Source: Prochlorococcus marinus str. MIT 9215 (lineage in GTDB: Bacteria > Cyanobacteriota > Cyanobacteriia > PCC-6307 > Cyanobiaceae). Taken from it: a stretch of 10,781 bases of DNA. The stretch spans positions 1 to 10,781 of the forward strand of contig CATBLW010000321.1 in the NCBI GenBank assembly GCA_949486985.1, given 5' to 3'. Below, one piece after another: positions 1 to 6,977 of this stretch; the stretch's first letter is position 1, and each line of letters opens with the position of its first letter. The notes beneath the pieces are model-generated. The model worked only from the letters and a program-made list of their open reading frames with translations. It was not told the origin of the DNA and did not search any database. The position numbers were made by a program, and so were the translations under genes.

Positions 1-94
1 CAAGGTTTTTCTTGGCAACCAAAGAATTAAACATCATCGCCAGAAGCACCAAAAGAAAAATAATGATGCAGATAAAAACTATCAGGAATTGCAT
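1..94 (-). CDS. lemA: LemA-like membrane protein, N-terminal part only (3' end outside window)
   Basis: Only the first 31 codons are inside the window. They start at the ATG at 94, which is forced by an in-frame TAG three codons upstream. The peptide begins MQF and has a strongly hydrophobic segment at about residues 3-21. It then reads FNSLVAKKN, which resembles the (Y/F)NSLV..(K/R)N motif that follows the N-terminal membrane helix of LemA proteins. LemA proteins are anchored by one N-terminal helix and carry a helical domain. Their molecular role is poorly defined, and they often sit near membrane proteases or TPM-domain proteins. The family call rests on about 30 residues, so another N-terminally anchored protein is possible. 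A 7-bp inverted repeat (109-115 with 124-130) lies in its presumed leader. Confidence 0.55.
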   Translation of the reverse strand, partial: MQFLIVFICIIIFLLVLLAMMFNSLVAKKNL

Positions 95-108
95 GCCTAA
101 CTAACCCT

Positions 109-130
109 ATTGGGAATTATTCGTCCCAAT
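109..130 (-). repeat. 7-bp perfect inverted repeat in the leader of the LemA-like gene
   Basis: ATTGGGA (109-115) and TCCCAAT (124-130) are exact reverse complements around an 8-base loop. They lie 15-36 bases upstream of the LemA-like start codon. No T-tract follows on either strand, so a terminator is unlikely. An mRNA leader hairpin or an operator are both possible. Nothing else supports either. Confidence 0.3.
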
Positions 131-332
131 CCTCTCAAAGACTTGGGTAGATGTGCAACTTTAGCCAAAGAAGCTGAATAATTTTTAACACCTCAAATGA
201 CGTTCATCAAAGCCATTTGAGACGTTTGTCTATGTCATTGGGCAGAATGCTTCAATCAACAAAAGCCCCCGCAGGTTCAATCTGAAAACAACAAATTCAT
301 CAATTCAACTGGTTCAAGCCTTTCTCTTATGG

Positions 333-443
333 TTAGGCAAAAGGCACAATTGCTTCGTTTCTGATTCTGAGAGATTTGATCACCTCCTTCTTGCCGATTA
401 GAGCTCCAACGACACCTGCACCCACTCCCGTTCCAAAACGCAT
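333..443 (-). CDS. Possible 36-residue glycine-zipper microprotein
   Basis: This is a complete ATG-to-TAA frame, and an in-frame TAG immediately precedes the ATG. Residues 4-15 (GTGVGAGVVGAL) have the small-residue spacing of a glycine zipper, as seen in membrane-inserting glycine-zipper peptides and domains. The rest is short and basic. There is no Shine-Dalgarno sequence. The frame starts only 6 bases from the divergent lyase start at 450, so the lyase promoter would have to lie inside it. It may be a chance ORF or the remnant of a larger glycine-zipper protein. I do not recognise a specific homologue. Confidence 0.2.
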   Translation of the reverse strand: MRFGTGVGAGVVGALIGKKEVIKSLRIRNEAIVPFA

Positions 444-449
444 CTAGCA

Positions 450-1649
450 ATGCTTAGAGATCTCTGCCCTGCACTCGCTAACAAGACCTACTTCAACTAT
501 GGCGGCCAAGGGCCTCTGCCAACGCCATCACTGGATGCGATCACAGCAAGTTGGCAACGTATTCAGGAGCTGGGACCATTTACCAACGATGTATGGCCTT
601 ATTTATCTCAAGAGATTCACACCACGCGCCGCCAACTTGCTCAGTTTTGTGGAGTAGCTCTGCATCGCCTCGTTCTTACAGAGAACGTGACCACAGGCTG
701 CGTATTGCCTCTATGGGGATTGCCGTTTTCAGCTGGTGATCGACTGCTAATCAGCGACTGTGAACATCCAGGGATCGTGCACGCTTGCGTTGAACTGGCA
801 CGTCGTCAGCAACTCGCCATCGACATTCTGCCTGTCAAGCATTTACGCCACGGCTATGACGATCAAACGGCATGCAATAGAGCAGTTCTTGAGAACCTAG
901 AGCAAACACTCACACCTCAAACACGCCTGGTGGTTCTTTCACATCTGCTTTGGAACACAGGCCAAACCATGCCCATCACAGAGGTCGCCGCAGCCCTCAA
1001 TCACCATCCCCAGCAACCATTTCTGCTGGTGGATGCTGCTCAGAGTTTTGGGCAAATATCTGTTGATGAAGCCGCCGCAGCTGCAGACATCTATGCCTTC
1101 ACTGGCCATAAATGGGCCTGCGGACCAGAAGGTCTTGGTGGAGTGGCTCTCTCTGAGCGCGTTTTAGCTGATGCGCAGCCAACCGTTATTGGCTGGAGAA
1201 GCTTGAAAGACGAAAGCAAAGCTCAACTCGACCTTGAGGAACCTTTCCATCGCGACAGTCGGCGCTTTGAAATCGCTACATCTTGTGTTCCCTTGCTGGC
1301 AGGTCTGCGCTGTTCCCTGAAGCTGTTGGAAGAGGAAGGCAATGCCGCGGACCGTTTGATGCAGATTCGTCATTGGAGTGCGCAACTATGGAATGAATTG
1401 CACAAGATTGAAGGCATTGAGTTGTTGCTGGATGGACCTCCACCAGCAGGGCTTGTAAGCTTTTCGCTACCGCATGGGCCTGCAACGAAAGAGGTCGTCA
1501 AACAACTCGGGCAGCAGGGAATCTGGATACGTGATTTGGCCGATCCGAACTGTTTAAGGGCCTGTCTAAATATCACCAGCACTGCGGATGAGCTCGTTTT
1601 GCTCACCAATGCGATCAAACATTTAGCAAAAGACAGCTCATTGCATTAG
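450..1649 (+). CDS. C-DES-type L-cysteine/cystine C-S lyase (class V PLP aminotransferase fold)
   Basis: This is a PLP enzyme of the aminotransferase class V/NifS superfamily. It closely follows the Synechocystis cyst(e)ine C-S lyase C-DES, which cleaves cystine to pyruvate, ammonia and cysteine persulfide and can supply sulfur for Fe-S cluster assembly in vitro. Diagnostic stretches are YFNYGGQGPLPT (14-25), ENVTTGC (78-84), DCEHPG (103-108), LSHLLWNTGQ (163-172), LVDAAQS (193-199, the PLP-ring Asp at 195) and FTGHKWACGP (217-226, the PLP lysine at K221). At 399 residues the length is right, and the N-terminus aligns with C-DES, supporting the ATG at 450. SufS-type desulfurases lack the YFNYGGQG and LLWNTGQ motifs, so a generic desulfurase is less likely. 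The enzyme is presumably cytosolic. No SD or terminator is obvious, and it appears to be transcribed alone. Confidence 0.88.
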   Translation: MLRDLCPALANKTYFNYGGQGPLPTPSLDAITASWQRIQELGPFTNDVWPYLSQEIHTTRRQLAQFCGVALHRLVLTENVTTGCVLPLWGLPFSAGDRLLISDCEHPGIVHACVELARRQQLAIDILPVKHLRHGYDDQTACNRAVLENLEQTLTPQTRLVVLSHLLWNTGQTMPITEVAAALNHHPQQPFLLVDAAQSFGQISVDEAAAAADIYAFTGHKWACGPEGLGGVALSERVLADAQPTVIGWRSLKDESKAQLDLEEPFHRDSRRFEIATSCVPLLAGLRCSLKLLEEEGNAADRLMQIRHWSAQLWNELHKIEGIELLLDGPPPAGLVSFSLPHGPATKEVVKQLGQQGIWIRDLADPNCLRACLNITSTADELVLLTNAIKHLAKDSSLH

Positions 1650-2014
1650 CAAGGATTGTATCGACAACAACAGTAAAAAACCAGACGCATCTCATGACTG
1701 AGGATGTTCAAGGTAATGATATAAACAGTGATTTCACGTACTCAATCAAGCCACAATGGTGATAGTTGAAGAGCCACTCAGGAAGCAGCAATAAATTTCA
1801 TTAGACTAGCCTTCCCTATCTAGAGTCCTTTCAACTCATATGCAGACAATTGACCGACAAGAAGCTCACATTTCACCATGACAATAGGATGAGTAATCAT
1901 AAAAATGCTGGTAAAGATTAATGTTCCATTGCGTTATTTTGCATTCTGCTGAATAGAGCAGTTAATCGCCAGCAATTTGGCTAAACAGGGAATGGCCTCA
2001 AGCTTGCCAGATCG
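1650..2014. other. Intergenic stretch without a supportable gene
   Basis: These 365 AT-rich bases separate the lyase from the tail-anchored protein gene. I see only very short frames, the longest being a 23-codon frame from 1694. A weak hairpin (CTGCT 1946-1950 with AGCAG 1957-1961) lies about 55 bases before the next gene and might belong to its leader. No convincing promoter or terminator is visible. Confidence 0.5.
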
Positions 2015-2467
2015 ATGTCCTCAAATGACCTGTCTACGGGCGATTCATCCGCCCAAGCGCAAAGACCTTGGCGGTATGCAAATCAGAAAACCAATGTGAT
2101 CGATGATCAGACGGATCAACAAGAAAATAAATCAGTCATTCCAGATGCCATTGATAGTCAAAAGTCGCGTCCCGTTGCCGTCGTAGCGCCTAGCAAGCCT
2201 GAAGATGTCATTAGGCATGAGAACGCATCTATCAACATTGATACCAAGCAGAATGATGACAAGAACCTATCTGAGGGCAAAATCTCTCAGAGTCAAACAA
2301 CTAACAATGAGACGAGCAAACAACCTCTCGTTTCAGATATTTCTGTCGCTAGCGCCAAAAAAGACGACTCTGATGACTCACTAGCCTTCAATCAAAATAA
2401 TATGGTTTTACTGATGGCAGGAATGGGACTTGTTTTAATGGTTGCTTTTGCATCACTACCAAAATAG
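2015..2467 (+). CDS. Acidic disordered protein with C-terminal membrane anchor, function unknown
   Basis: This is a 150-residue protein I do not recognise. Residues 1-129 are rich in Asp, Ser, Gln, Asn and Lys with few hydrophobic residues, so the region is probably intrinsically disordered. Residues 130-148 (MVLLMAGMGLVLMVAFASL) form one hydrophobic helix followed only by PK, a typical tail-anchor layout that would leave the bulk in the cytoplasm. There is no N-terminal signal peptide. The only nearby upstream ATG (1992) is out of frame, so 2015 is the best start, although no SD precedes it. A WRY motif (19-21) stands out in the polar region. It follows the lyase on the same strand after 365 bases, so it is probably a separate transcript. 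The tail helix argues against a chance frame. Confidence 0.55.
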   Translation: MSSNDLSTGDSSAQAQRPWRYANQKTNVIDDQTDQQENKSVIPDAIDSQKSRPVAVVAPSKPEDVIRHENASINIDTKQNDDKNLSEGKISQSQTTNNETSKQPLVSDISVASAKKDDSDDSLAFNQNNMVLLMAGMGLVLMVAFASLPK

Positions 2468-2971
2468 ATCCACCTCAGCAACAGGCAGAATGACTAATCC
2501 ATACCTCTATTGATGAGGCCTCGTTAATAGCGGGTGCATTATTTCACCTGCGCATAAAAGAACAGGCAATATCTTCCCAGCGAAGCGTGGTTCTGAAGCT
2601 TGTAATACAACACTCAGTCGTGGTCGCAATGATCAGAAGCAATACCAGAAGAGAATCCCGATGGAGAAGCCCCCATACAAGTCGGCATTCAAATCGCCAC
2701 CATCTAATGCCAATCATCAAAAGCAACTGATGATCAAAAATAAGCGGCGGCCAATGCCGCAAAGGCAATCTCAGCTCAAACGCGAATACACCTGATCAAT
2801 AAGATCAGACCATGTAAACAGCACGCACCTCACGAAAAGAAAAAATCTTTCGCCGAAGTTATAGCCTTAGGGCAACTTGACATCTCAACAGCTCCGATCT
2901 CATAAACATTCGGGTGATTAAGAAGAGCTCATCAATCACAAATAAAAACGTCAGCAAAGAGTCAAGACCAA
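2468..2971. other. Gene-poor intergenic stretch
   Basis: About 500 bases with no frame I would defend. It holds a long palindrome (2507-2530, listed separately) and a weak hairpin with an A-rich loop near 2832-2853. The only longer open frame (minus, 2544-2768) starts with TTG and has an unnatural composition. Confidence 0.5.
2507..2530. repeat. 24-base palindrome downstream of the tail-anchored protein gene
   Basis: CTATTGATGA (2507-2516) and TCGTTAATAG (2521-2530) can form a 10-bp RNA stem with two G-U pairs around GGCC. The central GAGGCCTC is a perfect palindrome. It starts 40 bases after the stop at 2467, where a 3' stabilising hairpin or terminator would be expected. No T-run follows, so it is not a standard intrinsic terminator. 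Confidence 0.35.
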
Positions 2972-3005
2972 TAAAAAGCCCCCCTTAGGAAATAAGGAGG
3001 GCTTC
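2972..3005 (-). terminator. Rho-independent terminator of the linker gene
   Basis: Arms 2976-2987 and 2993-3004 pair as a 12-bp stem with one mismatch and a 5-base loop. Read on the minus strand, the stem is followed by TTTTTAT. It lies about 60 bases past the linker stop at 3065. The minus orientation is clear because no T-run follows on the plus strand. Confidence 0.85.
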
Positions 3006-3064
3006 TCGGAACTCAATAGATTTAGATCAAGTTTTTTAGCTAAAAGTTTGAGCTAAAAAACAAT

Positions 3065-3961
3065 CTAGAAGGACTTAACTCCCCATGGACGGAACTCTTC
3101 CTTAGCAGGGGAAGAATTCCTTACACCTACAGCACCAGCATAGGAAGGAGTTTGAGAATAGGACGTTGCTTTGGCATAAGCAGCGGCCGGTGAATAAGAG
3201 GATTGCACAGCTCCCCTCGCAAAAGACCTTGCCTTTGCAAGGCGTGTCATGGTGCGGCTTTTACGACCAAGGGCATTGTCACTGCTTGAGTAGCTCGCCT
3301 CCAGGTCTGCCATGGCAGGGAAGCTGGATGTATACAAGCCAGCTGGTGAGTCCCAAGCTCGAAGATAAGGAACGATATCTGCACCAAATACTTCTGCGTA
3401 TTCGCCAGAATTAGTGATGCTATCAATCAGAGCATCGTAACCCTCGCTGGCAAGCAGTGAGATATGAGCAATAACTTCGTTCTGGTTAAGAGGTGCGCGG
3501 CCAAGCAAGTGCTTGAAGTTAAGTTCGATACCACGTTGAGGTGATACTGAATGGAAGTATAGATCCTTATAGAAAGTTGACTTTGCCAATCCATTAACAA
3601 AGCCCCTTACATTGATGTCACCATTCATCAATCTGGCTTCTAAAGAAGCACATCTTTCATTATCTGTGGGAGGGAAATTGCCGAAAACATGACGGTAGGC
3701 AAGGTCAATTACTTGCTTCAGCGAATCACTGTCATCAGGATAGTACTCCTGAAAAGTCACATTATGAGGGCAATTAGAATGTGACCTCACTCCGATACCG
3801 ATGCGCATTGAAGAGCAGGATTGGAGCTTGAATTCTCCAATACTCAGCGCTGCTCCACCTCTAGTGGCTGCTTTGTTTGAAAAAGAGACTGGGTTTTCCG
3901 CCATAGCGGCGACAAGTCTGGGGTTTCCACCATGTCGGTGCGAAAGGCTAGCAGTGGCCAT
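3065..3961 (-). CDS. Phycoerythrin-associated gamma-type linker polypeptide (PpeC/MpeC-like)
   Basis: This 298-residue protein has one phycobilisome linker domain (PF00427 type) at about residues 70-205. It is recognisable from AYRHVFGNFPPTDNE (88-102), FVNGLAKSTFYKDLYF (121-136), GIELNFKHLLGRAPLNQNE (144-162) and SGEYAEVFGADIVPYLR (185-201). Linkers with an N-terminal extension and Cys act as gamma subunits of marine phycoerythrins. Here C49 lies where I recall that gamma linkers of Synechococcus phycoerythrin II carry a bilin. C64 and C104 are further cysteines. The C-terminal tail (206-298) is basic and rich in Ser, Tyr and Ala, and I see no typical CpcD domain. The start is forced by an in-frame TGA eight codons upstream. 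No phycobiliprotein or lyase gene flanks it. A lone linker fits low-light Prochlorococcus, which keep phycoerythrin III without phycobilisomes. In Synechococcus it would normally lie in the rod cluster. Confidence 0.88.
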   Translation of the reverse strand: MATASLSHRHGGNPRLVAAMAENPVSFSNKAATRGGAALSIGEFKLQSCSSMRIGIGVRSHSNCPHNVTFQEYYPDDSDSLKQVIDLAYRHVFGNFPPTDNERCASLEARLMNGDINVRGFVNGLAKSTFYKDLYFHSVSPQRGIELNFKHLLGRAPLNQNEVIAHISLLASEGYDALIDSITNSGEYAEVFGADIVPYLRAWDSPAGLYTSSFPAMADLEASYSSSDNALGRKSRTMTRLAKARSFARGAVQSSYSPAAAYAKATSYSQTPSYAGAVGVRNSSPAKEEFRPWGVKSF

Positions 3962-4139
3962 GCTTTGGAAAACGAGGGATTGGTTTCAGTAGGGGGAATA
4001 AATTCAAACGTTGCCGTGGTCAAAAGGCAAAGGTTTGGATCAACCTACTTGGATGATTAAACGACTAGCCGAAAGGATTCAGCTAGCTATCAACAGGAAT
4101 ATATAACGCTTAACACGTTTCAAATCGCAATGAAACCTT
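3962..4139. other. Upstream region of the linker gene
   Basis: This AT-rich leader/promoter region serves the minus-strand linker gene. A TATATT element (minus, 4098-4103) is a possible -10 about 135 bases before the start codon. The only -35-like TTGAAA (minus, 4118-4123) is just 14 bases from it, so a sigma-70 promoter is not firmly supported. Confidence 0.25.
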
Positions 4140-4427
4140 TTGCAAGGTCAGGCCATCGCCTACGCAAGAGGCCTTGCTACGCAAGGCTTTAGTGCCACCC
4201 GAAGAGAGAGGCTAAGGCTGCTTTTAAGCAAGCGAGGCTTCTCCTTAGGCCTGATCATCAACCCCTCTTCTCCATGGGACAAGGCTCTTCCCTGTATCTC
4301 CCCAGTCAGCTTCACCGATTTGCTTCACTCCATTGAACCAATGGATGCCGAGACGGAATCCAATCAGGGCGCCTCAGCCGAAGAGAAGAGCAAAAGCTTG
4401 ATCAGTCCAGCCAGTAAAAAACGATGA
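4140..4427 (+). pseudogene. Doubtful ORF without a proper start; possible gene remnant
   Basis: The frame opens after a TGA at 4131 and offers only a TTG at 4140, with no SD; the first in-frame ATG is at 4341. The 95-residue translation is basic at first (ATRRERLRLLLSKRG, 19-33), then ordinary, and ends in a Ser/Glu/Lys-rich tail. Codon use looks protein-like, but I recognise no family. A different-frame ATG at 4130 dies at 4190, so a frameshifted longer gene is conceivable. Its first 120 bases contain direct and inverted repeats that could equally belong to a structured RNA. It is either a decayed gene or chance. Confidence 0.25.
4160..4252. repeat. Cluster of short direct and inverted repeats
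   Basis: CTACGCAAG occurs at 4160-4168 and again at 4178-4186. GCCTTGC (4171-4177) and GCAAGGC (4181-4187) form a perfect 7-bp hairpin with loop TAC. AGGCTAAGG (4209-4217) pairs with CCTTAGGCCT (4243-4252) with one bulged G. The density of complementary words is higher than in surrounding spacer DNA. Confidence 0.35.
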
Positions 4428-4746
4428 AAGGAGCTCATCAACAGATTCACAGAGATTCTGGCTCCCTTTAAAAAGATTTAAAAGAGCAAAAGGGTCCACA
4501 GACAAACAAGCAAATTAGGCCCTCTCCAGAACAAGGGCTTACAACTCTGTTGATACCACTGATATCACAAATTCACCAGGAACTAGCCTATCTATCACTA
4601 GAACACACTGGTTTTTCACCCCTTACGTCTCCATAAAGCCGCATCAAATTTGCTCAACAAAGGATTCTTAACAGCAATCAGAATAGCTTGACCAGTCGAT
4701 GAACAATGTCTAAAAAACTGACACAGATCACCTTCTAAGAGACTCC
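4428..4746. other. Intergenic stretch between the doubtful ORF and the murE terminator
   Basis: About 320 AT-rich bases. A minus-strand frame stays open from within the 3' end of murE to 4616, but it has no ATG and no plausible start. I see no RNA gene or clear promoter. Confidence 0.45.
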
Positions 4747-4771
4747 AAAAAATCAACTTGAAGTTCAAGTT
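4747..4771 (-). terminator. Probable terminator of the yidD-murE operon
   Basis: A perfect inverted repeat, AACTTGAA (4755-4762) and TTCAAGTT (4764-4771), is centred on one base. Read on minus, it is followed by GATTTTTT (T-run 4752-4747). It lies about 54 bases after the murE stop. The stem is AU-rich and part of it must open to make a loop, so termination may be moderate. An overlapping GTTCAGTGAAC palindrome (4769-4779) could extend the structure. Confidence 0.5.
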
Positions 4772-4824
4772 CAGTGAACTGCTCTTAGGGAAGCGATCGG
4801 CTCCTTTATCAATGGGCTCAAAAG

Positions 4825-6360
4825 TCAGTTCAAACGTCGCCTCAATGCCTGTTCAGCCTGTTCGCGATCATCGAAATGCACCTTGGTTTTACCGAGGATC
4901 TGGTAATCCTCATGCCCTTTCCCTGCCACCAACACCACATCGCCAGGTGCTGCCGCTGCAATCGCCATGGCAATCGCTGCGGCTCGATCAGCCTCAACAG
5001 TCATCGGTGTATCGACAGTGATCCCCGCGACCACATCATCAAGAATTTGTTGGGGATCTTCTGTTCGAGGATTGTCGGACGTAACCACCAACTGATCGGC
5101 CAATCGAGCTGCAATGGCTCCCATCTGTGGTCGCTTGCCACGGTCACGGTCTCCACCACAGCCAAACACGCAGACAAGATGGCCGCTGGTGAAAGGTCTT
5201 GAAGCAGTCAGGGCATTCTCCAAACCATCAGGGGTATGGGCGTAATCCACCAACACCGTGGGGACTTTCGAGCGATCAGCATCCGCAATCAGCACACGCT
5301 CCATCCGTCCAGGTACACCAGGAAAATCAGCAATCGCCTCCAACAACAACGGCAAAGGCAAATCTTGTTGAAGCAAGGCCCCAACCGCTTGAAGCAAGTT
5401 CATCAGGTTGAAACGACCCAACAAGGGAGACGCAAACCAACCCTCACCCCGTGGGCTAATCAAGCGTCCCTTAACCCCGGTGGCGGTCATCGTCAGATCC
5501 GTCATGGTCAGTTCCGCTTCCTGACGATCAACAGATCCCTCTGCAATGGAACTGCGCCAACAGCTCTCGCCGAGTCGGCGGGCCAATTTTGCTCCCCAGG
5601 GATCATCAACATTGACCACCGCCCTCGCGTCACCTGATTGCAGCAAAGGTGATTGGAAGAGCTGAGCCTTGGCCTCGAAATAGTCCTCCATCGTGGCGTG
5701 ATAATCGAGATGGTCCTGACTGAGATTGGTAAACACCACGCCGGCGAAACGGCATCCAGCAACACGTTGCTGCTGCAAGGCATGAGAACTCACCTCCATG
5801 GCCCCAAGCTCAGTTCCGGCAAGAACAGCCGCAGCCAACTCAGCCTGCAAGCAATCGGCAAAAGCTGTGGTGTGCTTGGCGATGGAGCTATGCCCAGGCC
5901 AGCGATTGACCAACGTGCCAAACAAGGCGGTCGATCTGCCAACAGCAGCACTGAGATGCTCAATCAAATAGCTGGTGGTTGTTTTTCCATTGGTTCCCGT
6001 CACCCCAATCAAAGCCATCCGAGATGAAGGCTGCTGCCAAAACTCTGCAGCCAACTCACCAATCCAGAACGCAACAGGTTCAGGCACGATCACGACGGCG
6101 TCTGCAGGTCCTGGTGGTTGCAAAACAGCTGCCTTTTGACCAATTACGGCCGCATCAGCCCCAGCCGCCAAAGCCTGAGGCCAAAAGCTGCCCCCATCAA
6201 CCTGTTCACCAGGCAAGCCAAGGAACAAGCTGCCTGCACCAACAGCACGAGAATCACAGGAGAGCTTGGCCAACTCCGGATTCGCGAGTCCAACAGGAAC
6301 AGGCAAATCGACAGCCTGCAATAGAGAGTGAAGCGTCTGGGTCATCGCAGGCCAGCCCAT
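4825..6360 (-). CDS. murE: UDP-N-acetylmuramoyl-L-alanyl-D-glutamate--2,6-diaminopimelate ligase
   Basis: This cytoplasmic Mur ligase adds meso-diaminopimelate to UDP-MurNAc-L-Ala-D-Glu using ATP in peptidoglycan precursor synthesis. The three Mur domains are visible. The N-terminal UDP-binding part includes LSCDSRAV (33-40). The central ATPase has P-loop GTNGKTTT (122-129), NLSQDHLDYH (212-221) and EAKAQLF (229-235; K231 is the expected carbamylated lysine). The C-terminal part has PGRMERV (350-356), VDYAHTPDGL (371-380) and DNPRTEDP (429-436), the signature of DAP-specific rather than lysine-specific MurE. At 511 residues the length is normal. Another start at residue 6 (6345, MTQTLHSLL) may be the true one. 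It begins 15 bases after the glutaredoxin-like gene, so the two are very probably co-transcribed. Confidence 0.97.
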   Translation of the reverse strand: MGWPAMTQTLHSLLQAVDLPVPVGLANPELAKLSCDSRAVGAGSLFLGLPGEQVDGGSFWPQALAAGADAAVIGQKAAVLQPPGPADAVVIVPEPVAFWIGELAAEFWQQPSSRMALIGVTGTNGKTTTSYLIEHLSAAVGRSTALFGTLVNRWPGHSSIAKHTTAFADCLQAELAAAVLAGTELGAMEVSSHALQQQRVAGCRFAGVVFTNLSQDHLDYHATMEDYFEAKAQLFQSPLLQSGDARAVVNVDDPWGAKLARRLGESCWRSSIAEGSVDRQEAELTMTDLTMTATGVKGRLISPRGEGWFASPLLGRFNLMNLLQAVGALLQQDLPLPLLLEAIADFPGVPGRMERVLIADADRSKVPTVLVDYAHTPDGLENALTASRPFTSGHLVCVFGCGGDRDRGKRPQMGAIAARLADQLVVTSDNPRTEDPQQILDDVVAGITVDTPMTVEADRAAAIAMAIAAAAPGDVVLVAGKGHEDYQILGKTKVHFDDREQAEQALRRRLN

Positions 6361-6375
6361 GGCTTGAGCCCCGTT

Positions 6376-6690
6376 CTAATCCGATCCAAGCGCCTTTGTG
6401 CAGGCCTGTTGCAACCAACGGAACAGTCCGTCACCCCCTAGCCGTGGCGATACCCTCGCCAATTCTTTGGTGGACTTCATCTCTGGCACGGACAGTGCCA
6501 AAACAGGAACCTGCAAGTCGTAGCTAGCACGAATGATTGCAGGAGTGGCAGCCGCATCAATATCAATCACATGCAGATCCAAAGGCGGCTGCAGCTGATC
6601 CAAAGCGATTGCACGCAAACGTTGTTCAAGCCCCTCACAAAGGCAGCAGCCCTCACGGCTATAGAGCAACAATTTGATGGTCGTCATCAT
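6376..6690 (-). CDS. Glutaredoxin-like family protein (DUF836 type)
   Basis: This is a 104-residue thioredoxin-fold protein. It opens with a beta strand (IKLLLYSREG) leading into a CCLC active site (C15-C18; C15xxC18 is the CxxC, with C16 between). The cis-proline motif VPVL follows at 61-64 (P62), and residues 38-45 (DLHVIDID) form the next strand. DUF836 proteins are small glutaredoxin relatives whose substrates are mostly unknown; the role here is presumed cytosolic thiol redox exchange. Its ATG overlaps the yidD stop as ATGA, implying translational coupling; M2 at 6687 is another possible start. murE follows after 15 bases. It lacks the CPYC motif of classical glutaredoxins. Confidence 0.82.
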   Translation of the reverse strand: MMTTIKLLLYSREGCCLCEGLEQRLRAIALDQLQPPLDLHVIDIDAAATPAIIRASYDLQVPVLALSVPEMKSTKELARVSPRLGGDGLFRWLQQACTKALGSD

Positions 6691-6977
6691 TCAGGCACCG
6701 GATCGCAACCACAAGGAGTGAAGGGATGGCAGCGCGATAATCGCCGCACGGTCAACCATCCTCCCCGCCAAGGACCATGGCGCGTGATGGCTTCGACTCC
6801 ATAGGCACTACACGTAGGAATAAATCGGCAACGAGGCCCTAACAATGGCGATAGCCATTGCCGATAGAAAGCAATCAGAGCAAGAAATAACCTTGAAACC
6901 AGCCGGTTAAAAGATGCAAGAGGGCTGCCAGATATGATGGAAGGTTCGTGCATGACGAGCCACAGGCTGGGCTTCAT
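6687..6977 (-). CDS. yidD: Membrane protein insertion efficiency factor YidD
   Basis: YidD is a small, membrane-associated protein that assists YidC-dependent insertion. The family pattern is clear: LIAFYRQWLSPLLGPRCRFIPTCS spans about 34-57, followed by YGVEAITRHGPWRGGW (59-74) and RRLSRCHPFTPCGCDPVP (78-95). The conserved cysteines C50, C56, C83, C89 and C91 are present. An amphipathic N-terminal helix precedes the core. At 96 residues it is slightly long, and a start at residue 9 (6953) would give a more usual length; neither start has a strong SD. It is first in the operon with the glutaredoxin-like gene and murE, with a 4-base ATGA overlap, and diverges from rpsD. Confidence 0.93.
   Translation of the reverse strand: MKPSLWLVMHEPSIISGSPLASFNRLVSRLFLALIAFYRQWLSPLLGPRCRFIPTCSAYGVEAITRHGPWRGGWLTVRRLSRCHPFTPCGCDPVPE
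6933..6938 (+). promoter_or_regulatory. Candidate -10 element for rpsD
   Basis: TATGAT lies 89 bases before the rpsD start, inside the 5' part of divergent yidD. No matching TTGACA-like -35 is present at 16-18 bases, which is not unusual for cyanobacteria. The short divergent gap means the rpsD promoter must overlap yidD coding sequence, which makes this hexamer the best visible candidate. Confidence 0.25.

Noticed and set aside
2544..2768. Minus-strand 74-codon frame with a hydrophobic middle
   Set aside because: It starts with TTG without an SD. The translation is rich in Trp, Arg and Cys in an unnatural pattern, and I recognise no family. It is best read as a chance frame.
4616..4850. Minus-strand frame that stays open past the murE stop in a shifted register
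   Set aside because: It reads plausibly (for example FELTFEPIDKGADRFP), but it has no ATG or GTG and no SD. A programmed frameshift in MurE is not known, and MurE already has its full length.
5236..6527. Several long open frames on the strand opposite murE
   Set aside because: They are shadows of the murE codon pattern. Their translations are Gln/Pro/His-rich and unlike real proteins.
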